DNA of 64,000 nt from Bacillota bacterium (lineage in GTDB: Bacteria; Bacillota; Clostridia; Christensenellales; Aristaeellaceae): contig JAEZQK010000001.1 of the NCBI GenBank assembly GCA_023413135.1, forward strand, positions 1-64,000, given 5' to 3'. Every line of letters starts with the position of its first letter. The stretch's first letter is position 1. This document shows, piece after piece, positions 7,368-15,217 of this stretch. The notes under the pieces are model-generated. The model did not search any database and had not been told where the DNA came from. It saw nothing but the letters and a program-made list of their open reading frames with translations. The position numbers were made by a program, and so were the translations under genes.

Positions 7368-7527
7368 ATACTAATGGAGAACATTATTGCGTCGATGGCC
7401 GTGAGAGATTTTTGCGCAATACAAGGAGACAAAGCGAGGCGTAGCAGCGCTACGCTGAGCGGCAGTCGACGCTTAAGTAGCGCGAAAAGATCCACGGCAA
7501 CAACGCAATAATGTTTGGAAGTAGTAT
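7368..7527. mobile_element. MITE-like element, about 160 bp
   Basis: The ends are inverted: ATACTAATGGAGAACATTATTG (7368 on) pairs with CAATAATGTTTGGAAGTAGTAT (ending 7527), with the ATACTA and AACATTATTGCGT blocks matching exactly. The inner part (ACAAGGAGACAAAGCGAGG, GTAGCAGCGCTAC palindrome) has no open frame. It fills most of the 362-bp gap between nitroreductase and YwaF-like genes. No transposase is present. Confidence 0.65.
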
Positions 7528-7565
7528 TACCTGAAGTTCTCCAGATTACCGCCTGCTTTGCCTCT

Positions 7566-8252
7566 TTATGCCTGTGCTCTTATGATCCGGTTGAACGCTA
7601 TTGTTTCCACCTTGAGCAGCACCAGCGCCGCCATCTCCAGCGTAGCGATATAAGCTGCCTGGCCCATGCCTTGCAAGAAATATAGGGGTGTACCCGTAGG
7701 TGCGTTGCGCAGGAAAAAATAATTTGTTTGGTAGATAGCGTTGACGCCCGTCACCAAAAGCAGCAGGATATTTCCCCACAAAAAGACCCGGCTCAAAGCC
7801 ATCGGCCTTGGACGGGCCCCGTTTGCCATGCGCAAAAAAGGTGCCAATGCGATGAGCGCGTGCAGGCTGAAAAACGCCCCCTGCATGAGAACGGGCCAGG
7901 GGCTGGGCATCACCGCCGGAAAAATCAGTGCCGCCAATGCCCCGGGCACCCCGAGAAACAGCGTGAACTCCAAAAGGCCGGCGGAGCGCGTAAGGAGCAT
8001 GAAAGGTGTCAGGATCCCAACAAAGCTGCATAAGTGCAGGGGCAGCACCGTACCTACCCCCGCTAGCCCCATCTTCCACAGCAAAAAAATCTGGGTGGCC
8101 ATGCAAAGCAGTACCAGCGCAGATACCGCTAGGGAGACGGTCATCTGCCACCGCCTTGCATGGCGGCGTTCCCCAACATTGTGCCAGAAGCGGATGCGCC
8201 GGATGACCAGCAGCATGGGGATGGCCCAGAATAAAAACACCGCCAGGGGCAT
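7566..8252 (-). CDS. YwaF / TIGR02206-family integral membrane protein
   Basis: A 228-residue protein with about six or seven hydrophobic helices. PLHLCSFVGILTPFML (~70-85) is the diagnostic motif of this family of unknown function, together with the closing MGQAAYIATLEMAALVLLKVE. The ATG at 8252 sits 8 nt after GAGG; a TTG directly before it is an alternative start. It follows the YyaL-type gene after only 10 nt, so the two are probably co-transcribed. I can assign no activity. Confidence 0.8.
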   Translation of the reverse strand: MPLAVFLFWAIPMLLVIRRIRFWHNVGERRHARRWQMTVSLAVSALVLLCMATQIFLLWKMGLAGVGTVLPLHLCSFVGILTPFMLLTRSAGLLEFTLFLGVPGALAALIFPAVMPSPWPVLMQGAFFSLHALIALAPFLRMANGARPRPMALSRVFLWGNILLLLVTGVNAIYQTNYFFLRNAPTGTPLYFLQGMGQAAYIATLEMAALVLLKVETIAFNRIIRAQA

Positions 8253-8262
8253 CAACTTAACC

Positions 8263-10337
8263 TCACGTGCCGCCCGCTTTCCCGGGGACCGTACTTAAGG
8301 CTGCCAACGATTCTTCCATTTCCGACAGCGTAAATACCGGCGCAAGGCAGCTTCCCTCCCGGCACAGGTAATAGGCAGCCGGGTGGCCCATGGTATCCCG
8401 CCCTTTCAGTATGCCGGGCAAATCGCTTTTAAGCGGCTGCATCCACCGCGCCGCAACGGAACCAAGGGGCAGGAACCTTTTCCCCATGGCTTTGGCAAAG
8501 GCTTCGATCTCTTTTTCCTCGCGGGCTACGCAAACGGCTTCTACCGGCAGATAGCAGCGTTCCAGTCCGGCGATCAACCCGAAGCAATGCCCTGCAGGCT
8601 GGTTTTGTGCTGCGCCTGCCAATTTTTCCACGGTGCGGGTGGCGTATTCCATCCAGGCGTCCTCCCCTGTAAGGCGGGAAAGCTCAAACAGCACATAGGC
8701 CGCCATGGAGTTGCCGCAGGGTGTAGCACCGTCGTAATGCTCCTTGGGCCTGAAGATCAATTCTGCCTCCGCCTCGTTCATGAAAAAGTCGCCCTGTTTG
8801 TCGTCAAAGAACTTCCGCACCATTAGGCGGCACAGATTTTCGGCCTTCTGTATATGGCCTGCGTGAAAGTCCGTCCGGTACATGGAAATTTTTGCCCAGG
8901 CCATGGCGGCATAGTCCGAAAGCCCGCCCTGCCCGCCGGCCTTTCCATCCCGCCAGTGGGCATACAGCTCGCCTTTTTCATTGGTCAGCTTAAGCTGTGC
9001 AAACGTAAGCGCTTTATTAGCGTAAGCCAAATACTCCGGCTTGTTCAGGGCATAGGCCGCCTTGCAAAGGGCGGCTATTGTAAGGCCGTTCCACTCGGTA
9101 AGCACCTTGTCGTCGGTAAAAAGCGTGCGGGTGCTTTTGCGGTATTCATACAGCCTTTGCCTAAGGGGTTTCAGGTTTTCCTCTTCCTCCTGGGAATCCG
9201 CGAGGCGGTTGAGGATGGATTTCCCCTCCAGCACCCCTTTGGCCGTTACGCCATAGAATTGGCAGAAGCGCTTACCCTCCTCCGCCCCCAGCACGTTTTC
9301 GATTTCCTCCGGGGTAAAGGTATAGTACGCCCCTTCCTCTCCGCCGGTGTCCGCGTCCTGGGCACTGTAAAAACCACCCTCGGGGTTTGTCATCTCCCGG
9401 ATGATATAGTCCAGCGTGGCGGTGGCCACCCGCCAGTATAGCGGCTTTCCCGTGATCTGAAAAGCCTCCGTATAGGCCATGGCCAGCAGCGCGTTGTCAT
9501 AGAGCATCTTTTCAAAGTGGGGGATCAGCCATTTCCGCTCCGTGGAATAGCGGCTGAACCCGCCGCCCAGATGGTCGTACATTCCGCCCCGGTACATACT
9601 GGTGAGCGTTTTTTCCGCCATGTGCAGCGCCCGCCTGTCCTGCTCGAGCACCGCGTAGCGTAATAAAAACATCAGCACATGGGGCGTTGGGAACTTGGGC
9701 GCGCCGCCAAAGCCGCCGTATTGGTCGTCAAAGCGGGTGTCCAGTTCCATTTTTGCCTTAAGCATCAGTTCCTTGGTCATTTTGCTGCCTGCCGGAGACG
9801 GGGCCTTGGCGAATGCCTGCGTTACCTGCCGCCCGTTGTCCCGGAGGGCGGCGGGGTCTTCCCGCCATTTGCGGGCAATGGTTTCCAGAATATCCACGAA
9901 CCCCGGCTGGCCATAGGCCGATCTTTTGGGAAAATACGTGCCTGCGAAAAAGGGGTGCTGATCCGGTGTCATAAACACCGTCAGCGGCCAACCGCCGGAG
10001 CCGTTCATTGCCTGGCATACCTGCATGTATACCGCGTCCACATCCGGCCGCTCTTCCCTGTCCACCTTGATGGAGATGAAGTGCTCGTTGAGCAGCCCGG
10101 CCACCTCAGTATCCTCAAACGATTCGTGGGCCATTACATGGCACCAATGGCATGTGTTTAGTGTGGCTGCAACTAGCTGTACCCAATAGAAAGGAAGACA
10201 GGCTTTTTTTCAAGCTTTGCCTTTTCAAATGCCTCCGCTCCCCAGGGATGCCAATCTACGGGATTGTTGGCATGCTGGATCAGATAGGGCGAAGTCTCTT
10301 TGATCAGTCTATTGGGTACTTGTTGTTGATTGCGCAC
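8263..10337 (-). pseudogene. YyaL/DUF255 thioredoxin-domain protein, interrupted at its CxxC motif
   Basis: A GTG start at 10337, behind AAAAGGAGGTGG, opens MRNQQQVPNRLIKETSPYLI and continues to KKPVFLSIGYS (54 codons), as in intact family members. There the family continues STCHWCHVMAHESFED. Here, after the Ser codon, 20 extra nucleotides with an immediate TAG stop come first. Directly after them the frame resumes as TCHWCHVMAHESFEDTEVAG and runs 630 codons without a lesion. Removing the 20 nt gives one 684-residue protein of normal length: thioredoxin fold, then an (alpha/alpha)6 glycosidase-like domain (GGMYDHLGGGFSRYSTERKW; GNSMAAYVLFELSRLTGEDAW). As it stands, no ribosome site precedes the internal ATG at 10134. 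Confidence 0.88.
10156..10175 (-). other. 20-nt insertion in the catalytic motif codons of the YyaL-type gene
   Basis: On the minus strand TAGTTGCAGCCACACTAAAC stands between the Ser codon AGC and the Thr codon ACA of the S-TCHWCH motif. Its length shifts the frame and its first codon is a stop. The insert itself has small inverted ends (TAGT...ACTA). No obvious target duplication flanks it. Confidence 0.85.
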
Positions 10338-10436
10338 GTGAACCACCTCCTTTTCTAGGGTCTTGATTTTTCTTTCCTATTCTTTCCGCCTGTCCCCCGC
10401 ATTATGCTTTTCTGGTTTTTGGTTGACGTTTATGAA

Positions 10437-10749
10437 AGGGGCTGTCGCAATAAGCGCATATTCTGCATAGTGTCATTCAAAGAGAAGGATTTCGCATCTG
10501 CGGATGCGACCAAAGGGCTTTCCGATCGGTCCACCCCTCCCATTTCCCTCCATCTGGCTCAATCATCGCACTGCTCACTGCCGTTCGCATTGCTCGTTTC
10601 GCCAGCCTCCTTCGCCTCGCTTTATCCGCCGCAGGCGGCGCTTCGGCTACGGAGCCACAGGCGGGGTCGGGGTTTCGGAGCCTTTGGAATCCTTCGAATG
10701 CCATCTCTATGAATGATTATGCGATTATGCAACTAATGCGACAACCCCT
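10437..10749. mobile_element. MITE-like element, about 310 bp
   Basis: The terminal inverted repeats are AGGGGCTGTCGCAATA at 10437 and AATGCGACAACCCCT ending at 10749. GGGGYTGTCGCA ends are common on short non-autonomous elements in Clostridia as I know them. The interior is GC-rich with inverted pieces (CCGCCGCAGGCGGCG) and codes for nothing recognisable. It lies in the 718-bp gap between the YyaL-type gene start and the next gene. Confidence 0.7.
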
Positions 10750-10775
10750 CAGCCTGTAGACAAAAGGTAATTTCC

Positions 10776-11052
10776 GGGGATGCATGGAAGGGGTGGAACC
10801 CCTTCCATTGTAATCGTGTCGCCCGGCTTTGCTGGCGCCATAACCCTGCCCCCGCCAGTGGCGGGAATGGGCAGGGTGGAGGCGGGAAGCGAAACGAGCC
10901 ATGCGAGCGATAGCGAAGCAGGGCGACGATTGAGCTTCCGGATCGCGCGGGTTGCTTGCGCAGCAAGCTTTCCTTACACTTTTTGCCGACCGTGAACGAA
11001 GTGAACAGGCAAAAAGTGCAGAATCGAAAAAATGACAATGTCATTTTTTCGA
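10776..11052. repeat. Dispersed composite repeat, copy A
   Basis: Begins GGGATGCATGGAAGGGG with a hairpin (GGAAGGGGTGGAACCCCTTCC), continues TGTAATCGTGTCGCCCGGCTTTGC, then TTGCTTGCGCAGCAAGC, CCTTACACTTTTTGCCG and AAAAAGTGCAGAATCGAAAA, and ends in the hairpin TCGAAAAAATGAC / GTCATTTTTTCGA. The repeat at 47851-48020 carries the same blocks in the same order; copy A has an extra middle segment. The final hairpin lies just past the stop of the small gene at 11056 and could terminate it. Confidence 0.8.
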
Positions 11053-11055
11053 AGG

Positions 11056-11268
11056 TCATGGAGGATAGGGGCTGCTGTCGTCATAAATGCCGCCATACTG
11101 CTTAAGCACATTTGACATGCCCCTGTTGGCTACCTGGATCAGGTCTTCCTGGGTCTTGATTTCTTCGGCGTGGCTGTCCACTATCTCCCGTACCGAGGCA
11201 TGCAGGGAGTAATAATACTCCGACGCCTGATTGTTTTTGTTCAATAGGTTTTCAAGGTTGGTCAGCAT
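11056..11268 (-). CDS. Hypothetical 70-residue protein
   Basis: A small soluble, mostly helical protein: MLTNLENLLNKNNQASEYYY, then a segment with many Glu, Asp and Lys residues, ending MSNVLKQYGGIYDDSSPYPP. The ATG is 8 nt after GGGAG. There is no signal, membrane segment or cysteine. I recognise no family and the neighbours give no hint; it lies between a repeat and the flippase-like gene. Confidence 0.65.
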   Translation of the reverse strand: MLTNLENLLNKNNQASEYYYSLHASVREIVDSHAEEIKTQEDLIQVANRGMSNVLKQYGGIYDDSSPYPP

Positions 11269-11360
11269 GATTTCATCTCCCTTACCGCCTAAGTATGCCC
11301 TGCGCACAAAAAAGAAAACCCCTCTTTCAATGAAGGAGGCATTCTATGGGCAAATAAAAT

Positions 11361-11382
11361 CGCGGCTCCGTGCAGAGCCGCG
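11361..11382 (-). terminator. Intrinsic terminator after the flippase-like gene
   Basis: An 8-bp stem CGCGGCTC / GAGCCGCG with a 6-nt loop is followed on the minus strand by ATTTTATTTG, 15 nt beyond the stop codon at 11398. Confidence 0.8.
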
Positions 11383-11397
11383 CGAGTGTAACCTTTT

Positions 11398-12474
11398 TCA
11401 GGAATCCTTCTGCTTTTCCGGCGGCATATCCTTGGCCTCCGGCTTTGAGGATGGCGCCTTGACGATACCCCGGGTGGTTTGTATAACGGTGACGATCGAG
11501 CCGGTTACCAATGTCATATAATAAGTAAAAAGCCGCCACAACAAAAGTGCGGGGAAAATCTGAACGGGAGGAAAGATATTTTTCAGGTAGATCATAAAGC
11601 CGCCTTCCTGGGCGCCGGATGCGCCGGGCAGGGGCGTATAGGATGCGCTGATGTATAAAAGCAGCGCCATGGTAACGATCTTCACGGTAGGCATGCCGCC
11701 AAGTCCCAGCGCGTGGTACACAAAAACAGTTATCGACATGATGGTAAGCACTTGTACCGCATTGATAAAAAGCTGCACCAGCAGCTCCTTTGGCCGCTTG
11801 CGAATGAGCATCACGCTGGCATGGAAAGTGGCCAAAATGCCCTCCCATTTGGCGGCGGACGCAGTAGGATCCTTGCAGATGCGCAGGAGCGTTCCAATGC
11901 GGATGAACAGCAGGATGAAGAAACGGACCATCCTCTTGTTAACCACCATGAACAAAAGCAGGCATACGGAAAAGGAGTTGAACAGATAGCCTGCGATCAA
12001 AAAAACCTTGGCGCCCCACAACTGGTCCTGCACGAAGGCCGGCTGAGCTACCCAGGCGGCTCCCCCCAACACCAGGAGCATAAACTGGAAACAGAAGAAC
12101 TTCACCGTCAATACGGAGGAGCCTACACCAATGGGCACTTCCCGCTTTTTCAGATAATAAACCTGCATAGGCTGACCACCGGTGGCACCCGGCGTGATGT
12201 TGGAATAATACAAGCCCATCAGCGCTACAAACATAACGTACCGGAAACTTAGCGGGTATCCTTGTTTATAGAGGAAATAGGCCAGGGAGGTGCTTTCCAA
12301 CAGCCAAAAACACAACCAAGCCCCCAAGCAGGCTACCAGCCACCAGGGGGAAATATTTGAAAAAGCCTGCCCGATATTCTTAAGCTCATTGTTGTTGATG
12401 CCGATGATCAATATCAATAGCAAGGTGCCCAGAATGAAGGCGATATTCAAATTTCGTTTTGTGGCAGCTTTCAT
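11398..12474 (-). CDS. Flippase-like (LPG synthase TM / UPF0104) integral membrane protein
   Basis: A 358-residue polytopic membrane protein with eight or nine hydrophobic segments. Family hallmarks are the N-terminal FILGTLLLILIIGINNNELK, SNITPGATGGQPMQVYYLKK (~94-113, the conserved GATGGxP loop) and SASYTPLPGASGAQEGGFMIY (~275-295, the PLPG/EGG motif). The catalytic aminoacyl-transferase domain of MprF is absent, so it is the stand-alone transmembrane module, thought to flip or bind a lipid headgroup. No synthetase partner lies next to it. The start ATG has only a G-rich site. Confidence 0.88.
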   Translation of the reverse strand: MKAATKRNLNIAFILGTLLLILIIGINNNELKNIGQAFSNISPWWLVACLGAWLCFWLLESTSLAYFLYKQGYPLSFRYVMFVALMGLYYSNITPGATGGQPMQVYYLKKREVPIGVGSSVLTVKFFCFQFMLLVLGGAAWVAQPAFVQDQLWGAKVFLIAGYLFNSFSVCLLLFMVVNKRMVRFFILLFIRIGTLLRICKDPTASAAKWEGILATFHASVMLIRKRPKELLVQLFINAVQVLTIMSITVFVYHALGLGGMPTVKIVTMALLLYISASYTPLPGASGAQEGGFMIYLKNIFPPVQIFPALLLWRLFTYYMTLVTGSIVTVIQTTRGIVKAPSSKPEAKDMPPEKQKDS

Positions 12475-12734
12475 TTACCCCCCTGTGGACGGCCTGTGCC
12501 ATTGTGTAACATTGATTAAGTATATCACATGCTTTAAGAACAGGCAAGGTATGGCACTGCCGTTTCTTGTGCCCACATGCACCTCCTTTGATCCGTGAAA
12601 AAGGCTGATGCCTGATGGGTTGTTAATTTGGCCGGAACATGGTATACTCAAAACAACGGTATCCTTTTTCCGCCTGATGCTTAAAAGAAAAGCGATGTGC
12701 TGCGGCCGCGCTTTCGACGAAAGGAGGACACGCG

Positions 12735-14258
12735 TTGCGTAAAAAACTGATTTTGAAGGTCCGGGAGTCTCTGTCTTCTGTCCTTCCCATCACAGGAATC
12801 GTGCTGCTGCTCACTTTTACCATTTCCCCCATACAGGTGGGCATTATGGGGCTGTTTTTGGTAGGAGCGGTGATGCTGATCCTTGGAATGGGATTTTTTA
12901 CTTTGGGTGCCGATATGGCCATGATGCCTATGGGCACGCATATGGGCGCATACCTGACAAAACGCCGCAGGTTATACCTGATGATTGCGGCCTCGATGCT
13001 CATGGGGGTGCTCATTACTGTGGCGGAGCCCGACCTGAGCGTTCTGGCCCGGCAGGTGCCAGCCATACCGGATGCTGTGATCATCGGCGTGGTGGCGCTG
13101 GGTGTGGGTTTGTTTCTGGTGATGGCGACGGTGCGCATCGTTTTCCAGATATCCCTGCGCATCCTGCTCATTCTTTTTTACATTGTAGTTTTTGCTTTGG
13201 CGGCGTTTGCCAATCCCGATTATCTGGCGGTAGCATTTGATTCCGGCGGCGTGACCACCGGCCCCATCACGGTACCCTTTATCCTGGCACTGGGCATCGG
13301 TGTGGCGGGTGTGGGATCGGGGAAGAACTCCCAGGACGATTCCTTTGGCCTGGTGGCGGTTTGCTCCGTCGGCCCCATCCTGGCCGTGACGCTGATGGGA
13401 TTGTTCTACCCAGCCCAGCCGGAGGCGGTGACGGCAATGCTTTTGGAAAATCCAGCGACGACCATTGACATATTGTTTCTGTTCGGGAAAGCTTTGCCCC
13501 ATTATTTCCGGGATGTGGCCATTGCGATCAGCCCCATTGTGGCAGTATTTCTTTTCTTTCAGTGGCGGTACCTGAAACTGTCCAAAAGCCAGCTTGCCCG
13601 CATGGCGGTAGGTGTGTTATATACATATATGGGGCTGGTGGTGTTCCTCACCGGGGTGAACGTCGGCTTCATGCCCGCCGGCAGCCTTTTGGGCAGGCAG
13701 ATCGCGGAGTTGCCCTGCAATTGGATCATCGTGCCCCTGGGGATGGTGATTGGGTATTTCATCGTATCGGCGGAGCCTGCCGTCCATGTGCTTAACGAGC
13801 AGGTGGAGGAACTGACCGGCGGCGCCATCTCCAAAAAGGCCATGATGGGCAGCCTTGCCGTAGGCATGGCGATATCCGTGGGATTATCGATGGTACGGGC
13901 GATGACGGGACTGAGCATCTGGTTTTTTCTGGTGCCGGGATATCTCATAGCGCTGGTGCTCACCTTTTTTGTGCCACGCATCTTCACGGCCATCGCCTTC
14001 GACTCCGGCGGCGTGGCCTCAGGCCCGATGACGGCGACTTTTTTGCTGCCTTTTGCCATGGGTGTCACCACTGCCATGGGGGGAAATATATTGAAGGATG
14101 CATTCGGCACGGTGGCCATGGTGGCCATGACGCCGCTGGTCACCATCCAGATATTGGGACTGATATTTGCACTCAAATCGCATAGGGATGAGCGTATGGC
14201 CAAGCAGGATATTCCCGAGGAGCAGCCTGCGGAAAATGAGGAAATTATCGAGTTATAG
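12735..14258 (+). CDS. DUF1538 membrane transporter-like protein
   Basis: A 507-residue inner-membrane protein starting at TTG, 7 nt after AAGGAGG. It is an internal duplication: the signature AFDSGGVTTGPITVPFILAL (~166-185) recurs as AFDSGGVASGPMTATFLLPF (~421-440), each half having about five to six hydrophobic helices. These SGG...GP motifs in re-entrant positions suggest an ion or solute path with inverted symmetry. From memory, some DUF1538 proteins (UmpA/UmpB) are reported as sodium/proton antiporters. Only 35 nt separate it from a gene for a tandem P-II protein, which implies ligand-controlled transport. Confidence 0.88.
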   Translation: MRKKLILKVRESLSSVLPITGIVLLLTFTISPIQVGIMGLFLVGAVMLILGMGFFTLGADMAMMPMGTHMGAYLTKRRRLYLMIAASMLMGVLITVAEPDLSVLARQVPAIPDAVIIGVVALGVGLFLVMATVRIVFQISLRILLILFYIVVFALAAFANPDYLAVAFDSGGVTTGPITVPFILALGIGVAGVGSGKNSQDDSFGLVAVCSVGPILAVTLMGLFYPAQPEAVTAMLLENPATTIDILFLFGKALPHYFRDVAIAISPIVAVFLFFQWRYLKLSKSQLARMAVGVLYTYMGLVVFLTGVNVGFMPAGSLLGRQIAELPCNWIIVPLGMVIGYFIVSAEPAVHVLNEQVEELTGGAISKKAMMGSLAVGMAISVGLSMVRAMTGLSIWFFLVPGYLIALVLTFFVPRIFTAIAFDSGGVASGPMTATFLLPFAMGVTTAMGGNILKDAFGTVAMVAMTPLVTIQILGLIFALKSHRDERMAKQDIPEEQPAENEEIIEL

Positions 14259-14293
14259 CTGCAGGAACATATAGCATGCAAGGAGGAAAGACC

Positions 14294-15076
14294 ATGGAAA
14301 ACAGTCAGGGCGCATGTGCTGTGGAAGGTGACGCCTGCGCCGTGAAGCAAGGCCCGGCCGTACACCTGAAGCTGCTTACGGCCATTGTGGACCGGGGCAA
14401 GGGACAAAGCGTTGTGGACTTGATGAAAAAGGAAGGCGTACTGTTTCACACCATCATGCTGGGCAGAGGTACGGCCCGAAAGGCTGTTTTAAATTATCTT
14501 GGCCTGGGGGAAACGGAAAAGGATGTGGTGGTCAGTACCATCCCGGCGAGGGGCGGCCTTCACGTGCTTAGAAAGCTCATGCAGGCCATGCGCCTGGATG
14601 CGCCGGGTCGGGGCATTGCCTTCACCATTCCCTTATCCAGCGTGGGCGGAGCCAAAACATTAAGCTATTTGACAGGGATTGAGCATAATGGCCCCGACAG
14701 GGAGCCGGCATCCAAATACGAGGTGAATGATATGGACAACCATGAGCATAGTCTTGTGATCACCATTGTGAACCGCGGTTTCTCCGATCAGGTGGTGGAG
14801 GCCGCCGCAAGGGCCGGGGCCCGTGGCGGTACGGTTTTGCATGGGCGCAGCGCGGGCCGCGAAGAGGCGGAAAAGTTCTTCGGCATCACCATCCAGCCGG
14901 AAAAGGAAGTGGTACTCATTCTCTTGCGCCGGGAACAAAAACACGCCGTCATGCAGGAGATATGCAAGTCTGCGGGCCTTTCGACACCCTGTCATGGCTT
15001 TTCCTTCAGCCTTCCGGTGGATGATGTGCTTGGCATGGCGCCCATGATCATGGAGGAAATGAACGAAGAGGAATAA
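14294..15076 (+). CDS. Tandem P-II-like signalling protein paired with DUF1538
   Basis: A 260-residue soluble protein with two P-II-like ferredoxin-fold domains, roughly residues 20-130 and 150-255. Each starts with a hydrophobic strand (HLKLLTAIVDRGKGQSVVDL; EHSLVITIVNRGFSDQVVEA), continues with a GRGTA or GRSAG loop and ends with a SLP/IPL...G segment (AFTIPLSSVGGAK; SFSLPVDDVLG). The uridylylated T-loop tyrosine of GlnB is not evident, so it is a P-II-like rather than nitrogen P-II protein. ATG at 14294 follows AGGAGG by 7 nt. Co-transcription with the DUF1538 gene suggests it gates that transporter in response to a nucleotide or other ligand. The ligand is not predictable from sequence. 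Confidence 0.85.
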   Translation: MENSQGACAVEGDACAVKQGPAVHLKLLTAIVDRGKGQSVVDLMKKEGVLFHTIMLGRGTARKAVLNYLGLGETEKDVVVSTIPARGGLHVLRKLMQAMRLDAPGRGIAFTIPLSSVGGAKTLSYLTGIEHNGPDREPASKYEVNDMDNHEHSLVITIVNRGFSDQVVEAAARAGARGGTVLHGRSAGREEAEKFFGITIQPEKEVVLILLRREQKHAVMQEICKSAGLSTPCHGFSFSLPVDDVLGMAPMIMEEMNEEE

Positions 15077-15122
15077 TCGTTTTCGGAGTCAATAAATATT
15101 TGAGGAAATGTTCATATGACCA

Positions 15123-15172
15123 TTGACACATATGAGCGATTGCGCATATAATAAATATGAGCGATCGCTCAT
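15123..15172 (+). promoter_or_regulatory. Consensus promoter with two palindromic operators before the P-type ATPase
   Basis: TTGACA (15123-15128), an 18-bp spacer and TATAAT (15147-15152) match consensus exactly. The imperfect palindrome ATATGAGCGATTGCGCATAT (15130-15149) fills the spacer and the perfect palindrome ATGAGCGATCGCTCAT (15157-15172) covers the start of transcription. Paired operators over a consensus promoter indicate tight repression. The GAGCG...CGCTC arms look like a TetR-class site; metal-sensing ArsR sites are the alternative. No cognate regulator gene is adjacent. Confidence 0.85.
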
Positions 15173-15217
15173 TTATTGTACTTAAGGCGAAATACCAGGA
15201 AGGAAGGCGGAAGACCT

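Noticed and set aside
10404..10712. Coding sequence of about 100 residues inside the repeat island
   Set aside because: It coincides with the inverted-end element, has no ribosome site and its peptide is of low complexity.
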